From Alkalihalobacillus sp047302405 (GTDB lineage: Bacteria > Bacillota > Bacilli > Bacillales > Bacillaceae_D), in assembly GCF_047302405.1 (NCBI RefSeq), contig NZ_CP154853.1, positions 2,046,001-2,110,000 on the forward strand: a DNA stretch of 64,000 nucleotides, given 5' to 3'. The number at the start of each line of letters is the position of its first letter. The stretch's first letter is position 1. The position numbers and the translations under genes are program-made. Below are positions 8,184-17,459 of this stretch, piece by piece. Under the pieces are notes generated by a model. That model was not told the origin of the DNA. It saw only the letters and a list, made by a program, of their open reading frames with translations, and searched no databases.

Positions 8184-8819
8184 TTGACGATTACAAAACT
8201 ATCAAAAAGACAGCAAGAAATCTTAGATTATATTAAAGTAGAAGTAAGAAAAAAAGGCTATCCACCTTCCGTTAGAGAAATTGGGGAAGCAGTTGGACTT
8301 GCTTCAAGCTCAACCGTCCACGGTCATCTTTCAAGACTGGAGAAAAAGGGCTATATTCGAAGAGACCCAACTAAACCTAGAGCGATTGAAATTTTAAACT
8401 TAGAGGATGATATCGTTGAAGTGGAACATCTAGAAAGAAAAGCTAATTACATTCCGATTATCGGAAAAGTAACAGCCGGCGTTCCCATTACCGCGATTGA
8501 AAATGTCGAAGGGTATCTGCCTTTACCTGAACATCTTGCAGCCAATGAACAGACATATGTTCTCGTCATTGAAGGAGACAGTATGATAGAAGCTGGAATT
8601 TTTAACGGTGATATGGTCATTGTTAAACAACAACAAACAGCTAATAATGGTGATATCATTGTCGCCATGACAGAGGATGAAGAAGCGACGGTTAAACGTT
8701 TCTTTAAAGAAAAAGACTATATTCGTTTACAACCTGAGAATTCAACAATGGACCCACTTTTGTTAAAACAAGTGACTATTTTAGGGAAAGTAATTGGAGT
8801 CTTTCGGACCATTCATTAA
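8184..8819 (+). CDS. lexA: LexA SOS repressor
   Basis: 211 residues. The N-terminal winged helix-turn-helix (about 1-65) is followed by a peptidase S24 domain. The self-cleavage site is Ala98-Gly99 in VTAGVP, the nucleophile Ser133 in EGDSMI, and the general base Lys171 in ATVKRF. Activated RecA stimulates the cleavage, which releases SOS genes. Translation begins at TTG (8184), seven bases after GAGGTG; no ATG is available. The gene is divergent from the yneA-like operon, with shared SOS boxes. Confidence 0.97.
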   Translation: MTITKLSKRQQEILDYIKVEVRKKGYPPSVREIGEAVGLASSSTVHGHLSRLEKKGYIRRDPTKPRAIEILNLEDDIVEVEHLERKANYIPIIGKVTAGVPITAIENVEGYLPLPEHLAANEQTYVLVIEGDSMIEAGIFNGDMVIVKQQQTANNGDIIVAMTEDEEATVKRFFKEKDYIRLQPENSTMDPLLLKQVTILGKVIGVFRTIH

Positions 8820-8825
8820 TTTTTT

Positions 8826-8853
8826 AGAAGCTGCCTATTCGGTGGCTTTTTTT
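8826..8853 (+). terminator. lexA terminator
   Basis: AGCTGCC pairs with GGTGGCT (two G-U pairs) and is followed by a run of T on the plus strand. Confidence 0.75.
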
Positions 8854-8967
8854 GTGACAAAAAAGCATATTGGCAAGTGTCTGGTTGAAATGACCGGATT
8901 TGCTCGTATTGCTGGATGTTAGTGCTTTTCTCAATAGTTACCGTCTTCATATATAGGCTATGAAATC

Positions 8968-9020
8968 AAAAAAAGATTACCCGCATTTTAAGAAACATTT
9001 CTTAAAGGGGTAATCTTTTT
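8968..9020 (-). terminator. terminator of the anchored nuclease gene
   Basis: AAAAAGATTACCC pairs with GGGTAATCTTTTT, with a smaller inner stem in the loop. T-runs on both strands make it potentially bidirectional. Confidence 0.9.
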
Positions 9021-9028
9021 AAATCCTA

Positions 9029-12000
9029 TTAAACTTTTAATCGTTTTCTTTGATACATCATGCCAGCAGCGATTAACATTAACACGGCTCCAATTAAAAT
9101 CATTTGATAATTAGATGTTGCCGTATTAGGTAATACCTTTCCTTTCTCAACTTTGTCTTTACTGCTCTCAGCGCCGCCCTCTTTTCCTTCTCCTTTAACC
9201 CCTTCTTTTAACTCTTCTTTTAAATTATCATCTTCTTTTTGAGGTACATCTACCGTGTCCTCTGGAAGCTCTTCTTCTGTTGATTCAAGAACAGTAAAAA
9301 GACTAAAATGGTCGGTTGTTGCGGTCACTTTATTATCAGTACTATATGCTCCCCCAACAATCTCCCACTTATTTTTAGCTTCATTAAAATAATAGACTTG
9401 CAACTTATCTACATCGGAAACGGACTCGGTGTCAACATTAAAAATGAGTGTTATTGGCTTGTCAAACTTTGTGAGGAACTGCTCACCTTCTTGTAACTTT
9501 AATTCAAATACCGAACTAACCTTGTTATGAAAACGGTCAATTAATGAAAGAAAGAAATTTACTTCCTGTTGTCCACTAAAATTGGAAGTCGGAATCGCTA
9601 CTGTTATTCCTCCTGTTACAACTTCTAATGTGACATTTTTTTCTTTTAAAATAGCCATTTGCTCGGCTGTTAAGTTTAAGGTAATAGACCCGTTAAAATC
9701 AGAAATTTGTATCGATAAAGTCGCGTTATCTGCTAAATTTCGGAGCAGATCAGTTGAGATCGTGATCTTCCCATTAACAATCGTTGCTTCAACAACCACA
9801 TAGTCTAATTCACTTGGCTCTTCTGGATCCGTCCCTGGTTCTTCTGGTGTACCTGGCTCTTCTGGTAACGTACTAATTTCAGCAATTCGTCCTTCTGAGT
9901 AGTACGCGATTGGCTCAGAAAAAGTTTTCACAAAAGAAATAAATGCTTCTAAATCTTCAGGTCCTGTTACTAAGTTCTTTGCGTACTGACCCATTAATTT
10001 ATACTTGTCTCCATTAGATTCGGCCATATAGTTGTTCGTTGTGACCGTATATGTTGCTTCTTCGTCTAATACTGAACCATCTGGTAAAAACATATTAACA
10101 ACCTCTAATGTGTCTTTATCCCATGTATAACTAAAACCAGCAATACTAAAATCAGGTCCATAACTTGTAATTTGGGCATTTAATATTTCTCTTAATTCCG
10201 CTCCTGTCAGTTCAAATTTCACGAGAACATTATTAAAAGGTAAAATATTAAAGAGACGGTTAAATGTAATTTCTCCAGCTGGAAGGTGATCACGAATACC
10301 ACCACCATTCATTAAAGCAAAGTCACTTTCCATTTCCCAAATCATACTATCCGCAATTAAATTTCCGAGTGGGGTATCGCCATCATTGGAATAATCACCG
10401 ATCATATCAATGGCCGCGACACCCACTACTTCATTTAAGATCGGTGCGACTCGATTTTCATAGTCTGCTAGAATGGCCCCAACAGCTGGATCTGGTTCGA
10501 TTTTACTTTGATCGACAAAAACGATTTCAGCCTCTTTTTCGACAATGTCTCCTGATTCCGGATCAATTAAAACATCTATTGCCGCAAAAGCTTTACCATA
10601 ATCTAAAGCTTGAACGATTAACGTATCATCAACGATCGCATTGACGATTTGATGATTATGCCCTGCCAAAATAATATCGACCTCATCGTCAACATCGCGG
10701 GCTAAGTTTGCCGCTGGACCAACAGCCGTCTCACCTGATTGTGAGGCAGCCATATGAGCTAAGACGATAATCGCTCTAACTCCCTGCTCCCTCAGTTCGG
10801 CTACTGCTTCATTTACAGCCTCTACTTCATTCGTAAAATCAATATCTTTAATTCCATCCGGTATCACCATATTCAGGGTATCTGTCGTATTGACCCCAAT
10901 AAAGGCAACCTGTTCACCTTGAACCTCTATTACTTCATAAGGTGGTAAAAAATGTTCCCCCGATTCTTTTTCAACACAGTTTGCACATACAAGTGGGAAA
11001 TCCATGCCTGCGTAGCCTTCTGAACCTTTCCCTTCAGGATGGTCACCACCATGAACCATTCGTAATAATTCCTCTGTCCCTTCATCAAATTCATGATTTC
11101 CAACCGTACCAAAATCAAAACCTATTTCATTCATCATTTCGATGACCGGCTCATCTTGGAACAAGGCTGCTACCGGTGAACTTCCACCAATCATATCACC
11201 CGAGTGAATAATAAAGGTATTTTCATTCCGTTCTTCCCATTGTTTTAAATAAGCGGCCACATAATCAAAACGTCCAACTTGTAGCACATCGTCTCCAACC
11301 GTTACATTGTATGTTTGGTCAATTTTCCCATGCAAATCATTCATACCGAGCAATTGCATCGAGATAAGCTCTTCATCAGGAAGTTGTGGTTCGTTAAACG
11401 GCAAATAACCATTTGCTTCTGCTTCTTCACTGCTTGCAAAAAAGACACGTTTATCAACAGGAACCTCTTTCCAGTTTTCTGGTTCCACATAGGTCATCGT
11501 ATCTGAGTGACCAACATAACGATGAAGACCATTCCCTGTTTCTCGGGCTCTAAATTCAAACGGTTGTTCTAATAATGGATTTTCTGGATTCCATATCCCT
11601 AATTCTGCTTCTTTTGCTTCACGAACAGTCGATTGGAATAATTCATAGTCCTCTTCATTACCAACTGGCCAAATAAAATAGGTAGTCGCATACCCTGCTC
11701 GAACCATCTCAAGGTTAATGTTTAAACCATCTGATTTACGAATAATTTGAGCAAGCAATCGACCATATTGATCCGTTGCTTCAGGTCCAACTTCAACGAT
11801 GACTTCATCGCCCACACTTAATAACTCATGCATATATTCGGTTGCTTTATCACCATGGTATTTTTGATTTTCATCCAGTTCATTTCGAACGCTGTGATAC
11901 GTTTCTGGCGTATCCATATTGAGAAAACGTACGGCTGTTGAACCTAAGACAGGACTAGCAAGATGAATCGTATCCCCATCTGTAATTCTTCCAACTGTCG

Positions 12001-13099
12001 ATTCATATGTTCCTTCTGAACTAGGGGGTTCTGGTTGTAACTCGGCCAAAGTAAAATCTGAAGCTTTACGAGGTAGTACTTGATAAGTGTTAAATTGACT
12101 TAAGACCCCCGTCACCTCATACCAGTTCCCTTGTTCAATCGAATCAATTGCATTTGTTCCTTCCATCACACGAACCGTTGTCGCCTGGAAGTTTTCATCG
12201 ATGAATGAAATATTATAGCCACCACCAGCAGGACTACTCGGAATATTTTGTACAAAACCATGTACCGTGACAAGCTGCCCTTCTAACGGTTCAGCGATCG
12301 CTGGATCATTTAACTCAGCTAATGTCACTTCTAGTGGTAAAGGTAATGGATTTCCTTCCGATATTTTTTCAACTCCGTCCGCTACAGGAACAACTTCTAA
12401 TAAGCCATTATATTCAACTAAATTCCCACGAACTTCAATAAGATCTCCTTCATATAAATCAGGAAATTGATTTTGGTTAAAATTAAATATATTAATCCCA
12501 GCTGTTTCATCTTGAATATATGTCGTATACTGATTGCCACTAATTGCTCTGCTATCAACTGTGACAACACCTTGAACGATGACTTGTGTATCAAGTGATT
12601 TCGAACGAGCCTCCGATATCGTAATGAGCTCTAAATCCTCCTCATCAGGGGGCTCTTGTCCAGTTTCGAGAATTTGATAACTAGATGCGGAATGTAAACC
12701 TGGAACCGAAAAATAATTTTGCAAATTACCAGTAATCTGAACCTTCGCGTGATAGTTTCCTGGATTACTCACTAGGTTCAAACCATTTCTAACATTCCCC
12801 GCTGGTAACTGGACAGGAATCATTTTGGTTAAATCTTTCTCATCAGGAGAATCCGCTAAGGCCAAATTCGTATTTGCTGTAAAAGGTGGTTCTAACCTAA
12901 AATTGGTCGCACTTGTCACTGTTCCTACTATGTATCCCTCAACGGTGGCTCGCCCTGAGTTATTCTCAATCGCGTCACTAACCGAAATGACATCCTCTGC
13001 AGCTTTAACTTGAATCGTCAAGACTGGCAAAAAATGAGTGAACATAAGTAAAAACACTAAGCTCAGATAAATCACTTTTTTCCACAATCGATTTTTCAT
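9029..13099 (-). CDS. yhcR: cell-wall-anchored nuclease / 5'-nucleotidase, YhcR-like
   Basis: A 1356-residue multidomain exoprotein. A signal peptide with VKA/AED cleavage near residue 33 is followed by three OB-fold-like repeats (about 36-340). A staphylococcal-nuclease domain (about 360-495) has its arginines in VRFLNMDTPET and YGRLL. A metallophosphatase plus 5'-nucleotidase C domain (about 580-1030) shows MNDLHGK, HSGDMIGG, GNHEFDEG and AGHNHQ. A C-terminal domain, an acidic/lysine spacer, LPNTA, a membrane helix and KRKRLKV end the protein. This matches B. subtilis YhcR, which degrades extracellular nucleic acids to nucleosides and phosphate. The ATG at 13099 follows AGGAGGAA; the longer frame to 13159 has no ribosome site. 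No sortase gene is in the window. Confidence 0.92.
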   Translation of the reverse strand: MKNRLWKKVIYLSLVFLLMFTHFLPVLTIQVKAAEDVISVSDAIENNSGRATVEGYIVGTVTSATNFRLEPPFTANTNLALADSPDEKDLTKMIPVQLPAGNVRNGLNLVSNPGNYHAKVQITGNLQNYFSVPGLHSASSYQILETGQEPPDEEDLELITISEARSKSLDTQVIVQGVVTVDSRAISGNQYTTYIQDETAGINIFNFNQNQFPDLYEGDLIEVRGNLVEYNGLLEVVPVADGVEKISEGNPLPLPLEVTLAELNDPAIAEPLEGQLVTVHGFVQNIPSSPAGGGYNISFIDENFQATTVRVMEGTNAIDSIEQGNWYEVTGVLSQFNTYQVLPRKASDFTLAELQPEPPSSEGTYESTVGRITDGDTIHLASPVLGSTAVRFLNMDTPETYHSVRNELDENQKYHGDKATEYMHELLSVGDEVIVEVGPEATDQYGRLLAQIIRKSDGLNINLEMVRAGYATTYFIWPVGNEEDYELFQSTVREAKEAELGIWNPENPLLEQPFEFRARETGNGLHRYVGHSDTMTYVEPENWKEVPVDKRVFFASSEEAEANGYLPFNEPQLPDEELISMQLLGMNDLHGKIDQTYNVTVGDDVLQVGRFDYVAAYLKQWEERNENTFIIHSGDMIGGSSPVAALFQDEPVIEMMNEIGFDFGTVGNHEFDEGTEELLRMVHGGDHPEGKGSEGYAGMDFPLVCANCVEKESGEHFLPPYEVIEVQGEQVAFIGVNTTDTLNMVIPDGIKDIDFTNEVEAVNEAVAELREQGVRAIIVLAHMAASQSGETAVGPAANLARDVDDEVDIILAGHNHQIVNAIVDDTLIVQALDYGKAFAAIDVLIDPESGDIVEKEAEIVFVDQSKIEPDPAVGAILADYENRVAPILNEVVGVAAIDMIGDYSNDGDTPLGNLIADSMIWEMESDFALMNGGGIRDHLPAGEITFNRLFNILPFNNVLVKFELTGAELREILNAQITSYGPDFSIAGFSYTWDKDTLEVVNMFLPDGSVLDEEATYTVTTNNYMAESNGDKYKLMGQYAKNLVTGPEDLEAFISFVKTFSEPIAYYSEGRIAEISTLPEEPGTPEEPGTDPEEPSELDYVVVEATIVNGKITISTDLLRNLADNATLSIQISDFNGSITLNLTAEQMAILKEKNVTLEVVTGGITVAIPTSNFSGQQEVNFFLSLIDRFHNKVSSVFELKLQEGEQFLTKFDKPITLIFNVDTESVSDVDKLQVYYFNEAKNKWEIVGGAYSTDNKVTATTDHFSLFTVLESTEEELPEDTVDVPQKEDDNLKEELKEGVKGEGKEGGAESSKDKVEKGKVLPNTATSNYQMILIGAVLMLIAAGMMYQRKRLKV

Positions 13100-13439
13100 T
13101 TCATTCCTCCTCGTTTTAGACAGAATATTAGGAAAGTTAACGACATAAAAAGACGACAACGTCCTACATTAACAATGTCTAGACACAATCCATTCTTTTT
13201 CTACAATAACAAACACTTCCCTGCCTTTTCAGAATATCACTTTTATATGAGGAAAAGGTTAATAGTTTGTAAAAATAAGGTTAAAGTATCAAATAGCGTG
13301 TAATCTAACCATTACTATATATCTATCACATATGACTCCCATAGTACTTTCGTTATAGCGTCCGTTAGATTATTTCACAATACTATTTAGTCAAAACATA
13401 ACTAGTAACATTACAAAAAGAGGAGCAAGTCACTATACT
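13100..13439. other. upstream region of the anchored nuclease gene
   Basis: No gene is seen. A run near 13258-13290 shows TTAATA, TAAAAA and TTAAAG at 11-base steps, vaguely like PhoP direct repeats. The match is weak, and the AT-rich context makes it unreliable. Confidence 0.3.
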
Positions 13440-13499
13440 TAAAAACCATAAAAAATCCCGCATCTAATGAAATAGATTCGGGATTTTTTATGGTTTTTA
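13440..13499 (-). terminator. long terminator hairpin
   Basis: AAAAACCATAAAAAATCCCG pairs perfectly with its complement across an 18-base loop. It overlaps the stop of the small membrane-protein gene and ends the MFS-padR transcript. Confidence 0.9.
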
Positions 13500-13661
13500 T
13501 TTTCTCTGTGAACGTAAGTATACACTTAAACCAGTCGTTAATAGTAATAAAACAGCCACTATGATGAGAGCATAATCGATCCACGTCTCAAAGCTCCAAT
13601 TAATCACAAATAAACATAAGATAACCAAAAATAAATTTAAAATGATTTGAAAGTTTTTCAT
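13497..13661 (-). CDS. 54-aa two-helix membrane protein after padR
   Basis: This short frame reads as a membrane protein: a first helix in residues 5-20, WSFETWIDY as the loop, a second helix in 31-48, and a basic tail YLRSQRK. An AAAGGAG lies upstream, but its closest ATG opens only a four-codon frame, so how the 54-residue frame is initiated is unclear. Position directly before the terminator supports it as the last gene of the MFS-padR operon. The function is unknown. Confidence 0.5.
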   Translation of the reverse strand: MKNFQIILNLFLVILCLFVINWSFETWIDYALIIVAVLLLLTTGLSVYLRSQRK

Positions 13662-13703
13662 TTAATTATTATATGAACTTTATAACTCGTCCATATCTCC
13701 TTT

Positions 13704-14360
13704 CTACACTTTATCTTGCTCGTTCTCGACAAGGGCTGATGCCTCTTGAAAATATTCTTCAAATACCGCTGACAGTTCCTCATAGGATTGATTACCTTTT
13801 TTATCCCATAAAGATTGACAACTTTGTACAAATTGAATGGTGTCATCACACCATTTTATGTATTGCACTTCACTTTCTAAACCACGTTTTAAAACAGCTG
13901 ATGCCATAATAATGCGGGCATTCATTACATTTCTTGCTTTAATACTTTTAAAACGTTCCTGAATGATACCTTTCATTTTTTCTAACCGCTTCTGCCTTTC
14001 CTTTTTATAAAGATTCAGCTTTAATAACACTTCATCAACAGATATACGGTCAGAGAAAAAGACTTGCATTAAAAAAACGTCTTTTATTTTCGGGGGTTCA
14101 GTCGGTGTCATAAGCCATTGGATTAACTCCCTTTTTCCTGCTTCTGTAATGGTATATATCTTTTTATCAGGCTTTCCTTCTTGTTCCACAAACCGACTTT
14201 GAATGAGCTCTTCTTTTTCAAGCTTACTTAATTCCGGATAAATCTGTGACAAATGGCTATGCCAGGAAATACTCATCACATCATCAAACTCTTTTTTTAT
14301 ATCGTATCCACTAGCCTCCCAATCACTTAAAAAACCTAAAATTGCGTATCGTAACGACAT
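13704..14360 (-). CDS. PadR family transcriptional regulator
   Basis: The N-terminal winged helix (MSLRYAILGFLSDWEASGYDIKKEFD) with the downstream EQEGKPDKKIYTITEAGKRELIQWL wing is typical of PadR. Residues from about 95 on form the C-terminal Vir_act_alpha_C helical dimerisation domain. The length of 218 is near the usual size of this subtype. The ribosome site is GAGGTGAG. It starts 29 bases after the MFS gene, so it probably represses its own operon and responds to a substrate of the transporter. The ligand is unknown. Confidence 0.9.
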   Translation of the reverse strand: MSLRYAILGFLSDWEASGYDIKKEFDDVMSISWHSHLSQIYPELSKLEKEELIQSRFVEQEGKPDKKIYTITEAGKRELIQWLMTPTEPPKIKDVFLMQVFFSDRISVDEVLLKLNLYKKERQKRLEKMKGIIQERFKSIKARNVMNARIIMASAVLKRGLESEVQYIKWCDDTIQFVQSCQSLWDKKGNQSYEELSAVFEEYFQEASALVENEQDKV

Positions 14361-14389
14361 CCACTCACCTCTTTTTGATTCCCATTTAC

Positions 14390-15604
14390 TTAACCTGTTT
14401 TTTGATGAGACACTTTTTCAGTTGATAAATTCGCTAAAAAGAAAAGGGCCCCTATTCCAATTAAAGCGATACAAACGGCGATTATGATGACCGTTTCTGT
14501 AACACCTAAATACGAGAGCAATAAGCCCGTCAAAAGAATCCCTGGTAAAGCACTACCAGTTGAAATCACATTCATAAGACTAAAGGTTCTCGTATAATGT
14601 TCAGGTAATATGACATTCTGTAAAAAAGTTACGAGCTTCACCTGAAAAGCACCTAACGCTATTCCTTGAATAAAGAAAAAAGGTAAAATCATTAACCAAT
14701 GAGTTACAAAATATAGCATACCAATACTTAAACTTAAAACAAACATCGGAAATATAAAAACGACTTTTATTTGAACTCTATTTCCTATTTTTCGAATAAG
14801 GATTGCTCCAACCGCAACTCCTACTAATGAAGCGGTACCAATAAAACTTAAATTCTCCACACCAACCTTTAATTCCTCTGTCAAAAAAGTTACGAGTAAT
14901 AAGTCAACCGAACTTATAAACAGCATGGCACATGTTAATAGAAGAAAAACAGGCTTTAACATCGTATGATGCCAAACATAACTTAAACTAGATAAGATCA
15001 TCTTCGTTTGACTTTGTTTGTTATTCGGTTGGTTTTTTATTAAAGGTTTAATTTTAGAAATCGCAATTATCGTCAAAGCGAGGAGAACACTTGAAACAAA
15101 CAATAATAATAATGGCGAAACAGATAACTTAATCATCCATGCTGTAAAAATCTGGCCACCTATTTTCATTATTGTATATCCTAATTGTAACAAACTATTT
15201 GCATTTGTGCGCTTTTCTGGTTGAACAAGATATGGCAATAAAGATTGATTAGCCGGAAAAAAGAATAGACTTGAGATACTAATAAGGCCAAGCAGAACAT
15301 AGATCATAAAATAATGAAAATGAGGTTCAAATATTACATACATGATTAAACAAATCATAATCACTAACTTCGAATACGACATAACCTTTTGTAACGTTTT
15401 ATGATGAATCCAAGCACCTATTGGTAAGGATAGTAAAAAAACCGGTAAATAAAAAGCAACATAATAATAGATGAACATGTCATTTAAGTCTGTTTGGAGT
15501 TCTAACCATTTTAATAATGAAAAAAAGATAACCGCATCCGCAAACACACTTAATAGCCGAGCAATAAATAAATATCTAAATGGCGTATTCTCTCTTAAAA
15601 GCAT
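14390..15604 (-). CDS. MFS transporter, probable efflux protein
   Basis: 404 residues with about twelve hydrophobic helices and an MFS-type layout (NTPFRYLFIARLLSVFADAVIFFSLLKW at the N-terminus, HHKTLQK in the 2-3 loop). It resembles the MFS_3/enterobactin-exporter-like group. The ATG at 15604 is used; the TTG at 15613 would overlap the GGAGAGG ribosome site. Coupling to a PadR regulator suggests inducible export of a small toxic compound. This is inference from the neighbourhood. Confidence 0.85.
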   Translation of the reverse strand: MLLRENTPFRYLFIARLLSVFADAVIFFSLLKWLELQTDLNDMFIYYYVAFYLPVFLLSLPIGAWIHHKTLQKVMSYSKLVIMICLIMYVIFEPHFHYFMIYVLLGLISISSLFFFPANQSLLPYLVQPEKRTNANSLLQLGYTIMKIGGQIFTAWMIKLSVSPLLLLFVSSVLLALTIIAISKIKPLIKNQPNNKQSQTKMILSSLSYVWHHTMLKPVFLLLTCAMLFISSVDLLLVTFLTEELKVGVENLSFIGTASLVGVAVGAILIRKIGNRVQIKVVFIFPMFVLSLSIGMLYFVTHWLMILPFFFIQGIALGAFQVKLVTFLQNVILPEHYTRTFSLMNVISTGSALPGILLTGLLLSYLGVTETVIIIAVCIALIGIGALFFLANLSTEKVSHQKTG

Positions 15605-15674
15605 ATCTCTCAAACCTCTCCATCTATATATGTAAATAATTATATATAAATTTTACATATTTATTAATACAACC

Positions 15675-15713
15675 AAAAAAGTAACTAGACTTTTTGCTTG
15701 CTAGTTACTTTTT
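15675..15713. terminator. inverted repeat, possible bidirectional terminator
   Basis: AAGTAACTAG and CTAGTTACTT form a 10-base stem with T-runs on both sides. It lies upstream of the MFS gene and just after a 32-codon frame at 15727-15825. Confidence 0.7.
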
Positions 15714-15726
15714 AACCTTATTTAGA

Positions 15727-15825
15727 CTAAACTTGCTTGATGATTTCAAAATGATAAGAAGGTGAAAGAATCTTCTCTAATAATCCTTTAGTTCCACCTT
15801 TTAACAAAAAATCAACTTCTGACAT
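15727..15825 (-). pseudogene. possible small ORF or gene remnant (32 codons)
   Basis: A short frame beginning MSEVDFLLKGGTKGLL ends just before a hairpin that would suit it as terminator. There is no ribosome binding site. It is more likely the tail of a lost gene than a working one. I do not recognise a family. Confidence 0.25.
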
Positions 15826-15912
15826 TAAATTCTTTTTAATGTTTAAACATCTATTACTTTAGGGTATTCATTTAATACATATACATCTAAGAACACAGTA
15901 GGAGGAATTTTC

Positions 15913-16098
15913 TTGGGCCTAACATTTATTAGTGACTGCATTTTAATAGAATCCTATCAAAAAGCAATCAAAAACAATCTAGATGAAGATTTTATCAGAA
16001 TTTTAGAAGAAGAACTAATCAGAAGAGGATTTGTAACCATGACCAAAAATTACGAGAAAAATAGTGACTCTCGTTTGTTTATTATCAGGCCAAAGTGA
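15913..16098 (+). CDS. sda: Sda-like sporulation histidine-kinase inhibitor
   Basis: The first 35 residues carry the Sda core: SDCILIESYQKAIKNNLDED followed by FIRILEEELIRRGF. In B. subtilis Sda is a helical hairpin that binds KinA and blocks phosphorelay entry when replication is disturbed. The 61-residue product is a little longer than B. subtilis Sda, with an extra basic tail after the hairpin. The start is a TTG eight bases after AGGAGGA. No clear DnaA box was seen upstream, although B. subtilis sda is under DnaA control. Confidence 0.85.
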   Translation: MGLTFISDCILIESYQKAIKNNLDEDFIRILEEELIRRGFVTMTKNYEKNSDSRLFIIRPK

Positions 16099-16191
16099 AT
16101 GCCAAAAACGATTGTACTAGTCAGTCAAAGGTTTAAAAACATAGGATAAATTGACCTTTCCTCATATATTCACTCTTTCAATATAAATTTA

Positions 16192-16221
16192 TTGACATCA
16201 AAAATAAATTTGTGATATTAT
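16192..16221 (+). promoter_or_regulatory. promoter of the CarD-family gene
   Basis: TTGACA at 16192-16197 and TATTAT at 16216-16221 are separated by 18 bases. They lie about 70 bases ahead of the ATG. Confidence 0.75.
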
Positions 16222-16289
16222 AAAATATTCGACAAGAACACACATATATGATACTCTAAAGAAGGTTACCATATATGGAGGTGGATTAT

Positions 16290-16751
16290 ATGTTTCAAAT
16301 TGGCGATAGCATTATTTATCCAATGCACGGAGCAGGTATAATTGAAGCCATAGAAGAAAAAGAATTCTCAGGGGAAAAACAACAGTATTATGTTATAAAA
16401 ATGTCTATCAGTGATATGCAGGTGATGGTTCCTACGAATAAAACATTAAATTTAGGAATACGACCCGTTATTGATTTACTTGCATTAAAACACATCATAC
16501 ACATTTTCCAAAATGGGGAATCTGATAGTTTAATGCCGTGGAAACAAAGGTATAAAGTGAACATGGCCAAAATAAAAACAGGTGAAATATTAGAAGGTGC
16601 TGAAGTAGTACGTGACTTAATGCGTATGAAAAAAGAAAAAGCACTTAATGCAAGCGAAAAAGAAATGTTGGATAGTGCCTATAAATTTTTGATTAGTGAA
16701 GTCGGTCTAATTAAAGGAATCACCGAAAAACTAACAAAAAGTTTTGATTAA
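16290..16751 (+). CDS. CarD family transcriptional regulator (YdeB-like)
   Basis: The N-terminal Tudor-like domain binds the RNA polymerase beta subunit in this family (FQIGDSIIYPMHGAGIIEAIEEKEFSG). A helical C-terminal domain (about 65-153) would touch DNA at the open complex. At 153 residues it is the usual length for B. subtilis YdeB and related CdnL proteins. The ATG at 16290 follows GGAGGTGG with good spacing; the ATG at 16275 is upstream of that site. It is a single gene with its own promoter. Confidence 0.9.
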   Translation: MFQIGDSIIYPMHGAGIIEAIEEKEFSGEKQQYYVIKMSISDMQVMVPTNKTLNLGIRPVIDLLALKHIIHIFQNGESDSLMPWKQRYKVNMAKIKTGEILEGAEVVRDLMRMKKEKALNASEKEMLDSAYKFLISEVGLIKGITEKLTKSFD

Positions 16752-17390
16752 GGTACATTATCGATAATGGATTACATTCCGAAAAATACCCTCCATTTTT
16801 CGGGTATACTATGATTAAAAATAATCATTTCAAACATTCAACTTCTTCAACTCATTTTTTGAGTGATAACCTCATTTGTTATTTCTACAATTCTCTCCAT
16901 TTTTATTTTTAAATTTCTTTTACGAACGTTCGAAGTTTCATTAGATACTTGAAAAAATAGTTACTTGATTTTTGCAATCCTGATTCACACTGGCGCGGCC
17001 AAGGAGCCGTAAGGATGAAAGAGAGGTAGGGCTTTCATTGTTTTAGGTATACCTTATTTAAGTTATTATTTCTAGAAGAAAAAAAACGATTCATCCCACC
17101 TCTTTCTTGACGATTTTTCACTCGTACTGATTCAGTGAAAAATGATTGTTTAGCCTCTTTATGTCTAAGAGATGCACATATTAGCAACTGTATATGGTCA
17201 ACTACAAAAAAGGTTTATAACCTAGAAAATTATTACAGGTTGTCTCATAACGTCAGAAAATGACCTTATAGGGGTAGCCTCTTTTGTTTTTATAGCGTAA
17301 ACCGATATACAAACTATTTTAAAGAGGTGAAAATCACTTTGATGTTTGCATTTAGATGGGTGAAAATTATCTATCAAAGGATCTTTAAAA
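16752..17390. other. gene-free 640-base intergenic region with several inverted repeats
   Basis: No credible CDS is present. Seen directly: CCGAAAAAT/ATTTTTCGG near 16779-16800; a block at 16985-17045 with CGGC-GCCG and ATGAAAG-CTTTCAT stems; AAAGAGAGGT near 17018 complementary to ACCTCTTT near 17098; and ATTTTTCACT/AGTGAAAAAT at 17113-17143. The set could be a structured RNA or a decayed mobile element. I match it to no riboswitch class that I know. Confidence 0.4.
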
Positions 17391-17435
17391 GAGTGATAAA
17401 AAGGTTTACCCCCCTCTTATCACTCCCTCTTTTTA
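17391..17435 (-). terminator. terminator of the abfA operon
   Basis: GAGTGATAA and TTATCACTC form the stem, with T-runs on both strands. It lies 25 bases past the last gene of the abfA transcript. Confidence 0.8.
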
Positions 17436-17459
17436 AGTGCTTTTGGTTAACCGTTCTCC

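Noticed and set aside
13258..13290. Possible PhoP direct repeats upstream of the anchored nuclease
   Set aside because: Only loose TTAA-type matches in AT-rich DNA and on the wrong strand for the gene; not supportable without binding data.
13658..13849. 63-codon frame overlapping padR on the minus strand
   Set aside because: Out of frame with a clear PadR protein and with no supporting features.
16985..17045. Group II intron domain V or known riboswitch
   Set aside because: Only a few bases match domain V and the required stem is not complementary. No reverse transcriptase or other intron domains are nearby, and no riboswitch consensus fits.
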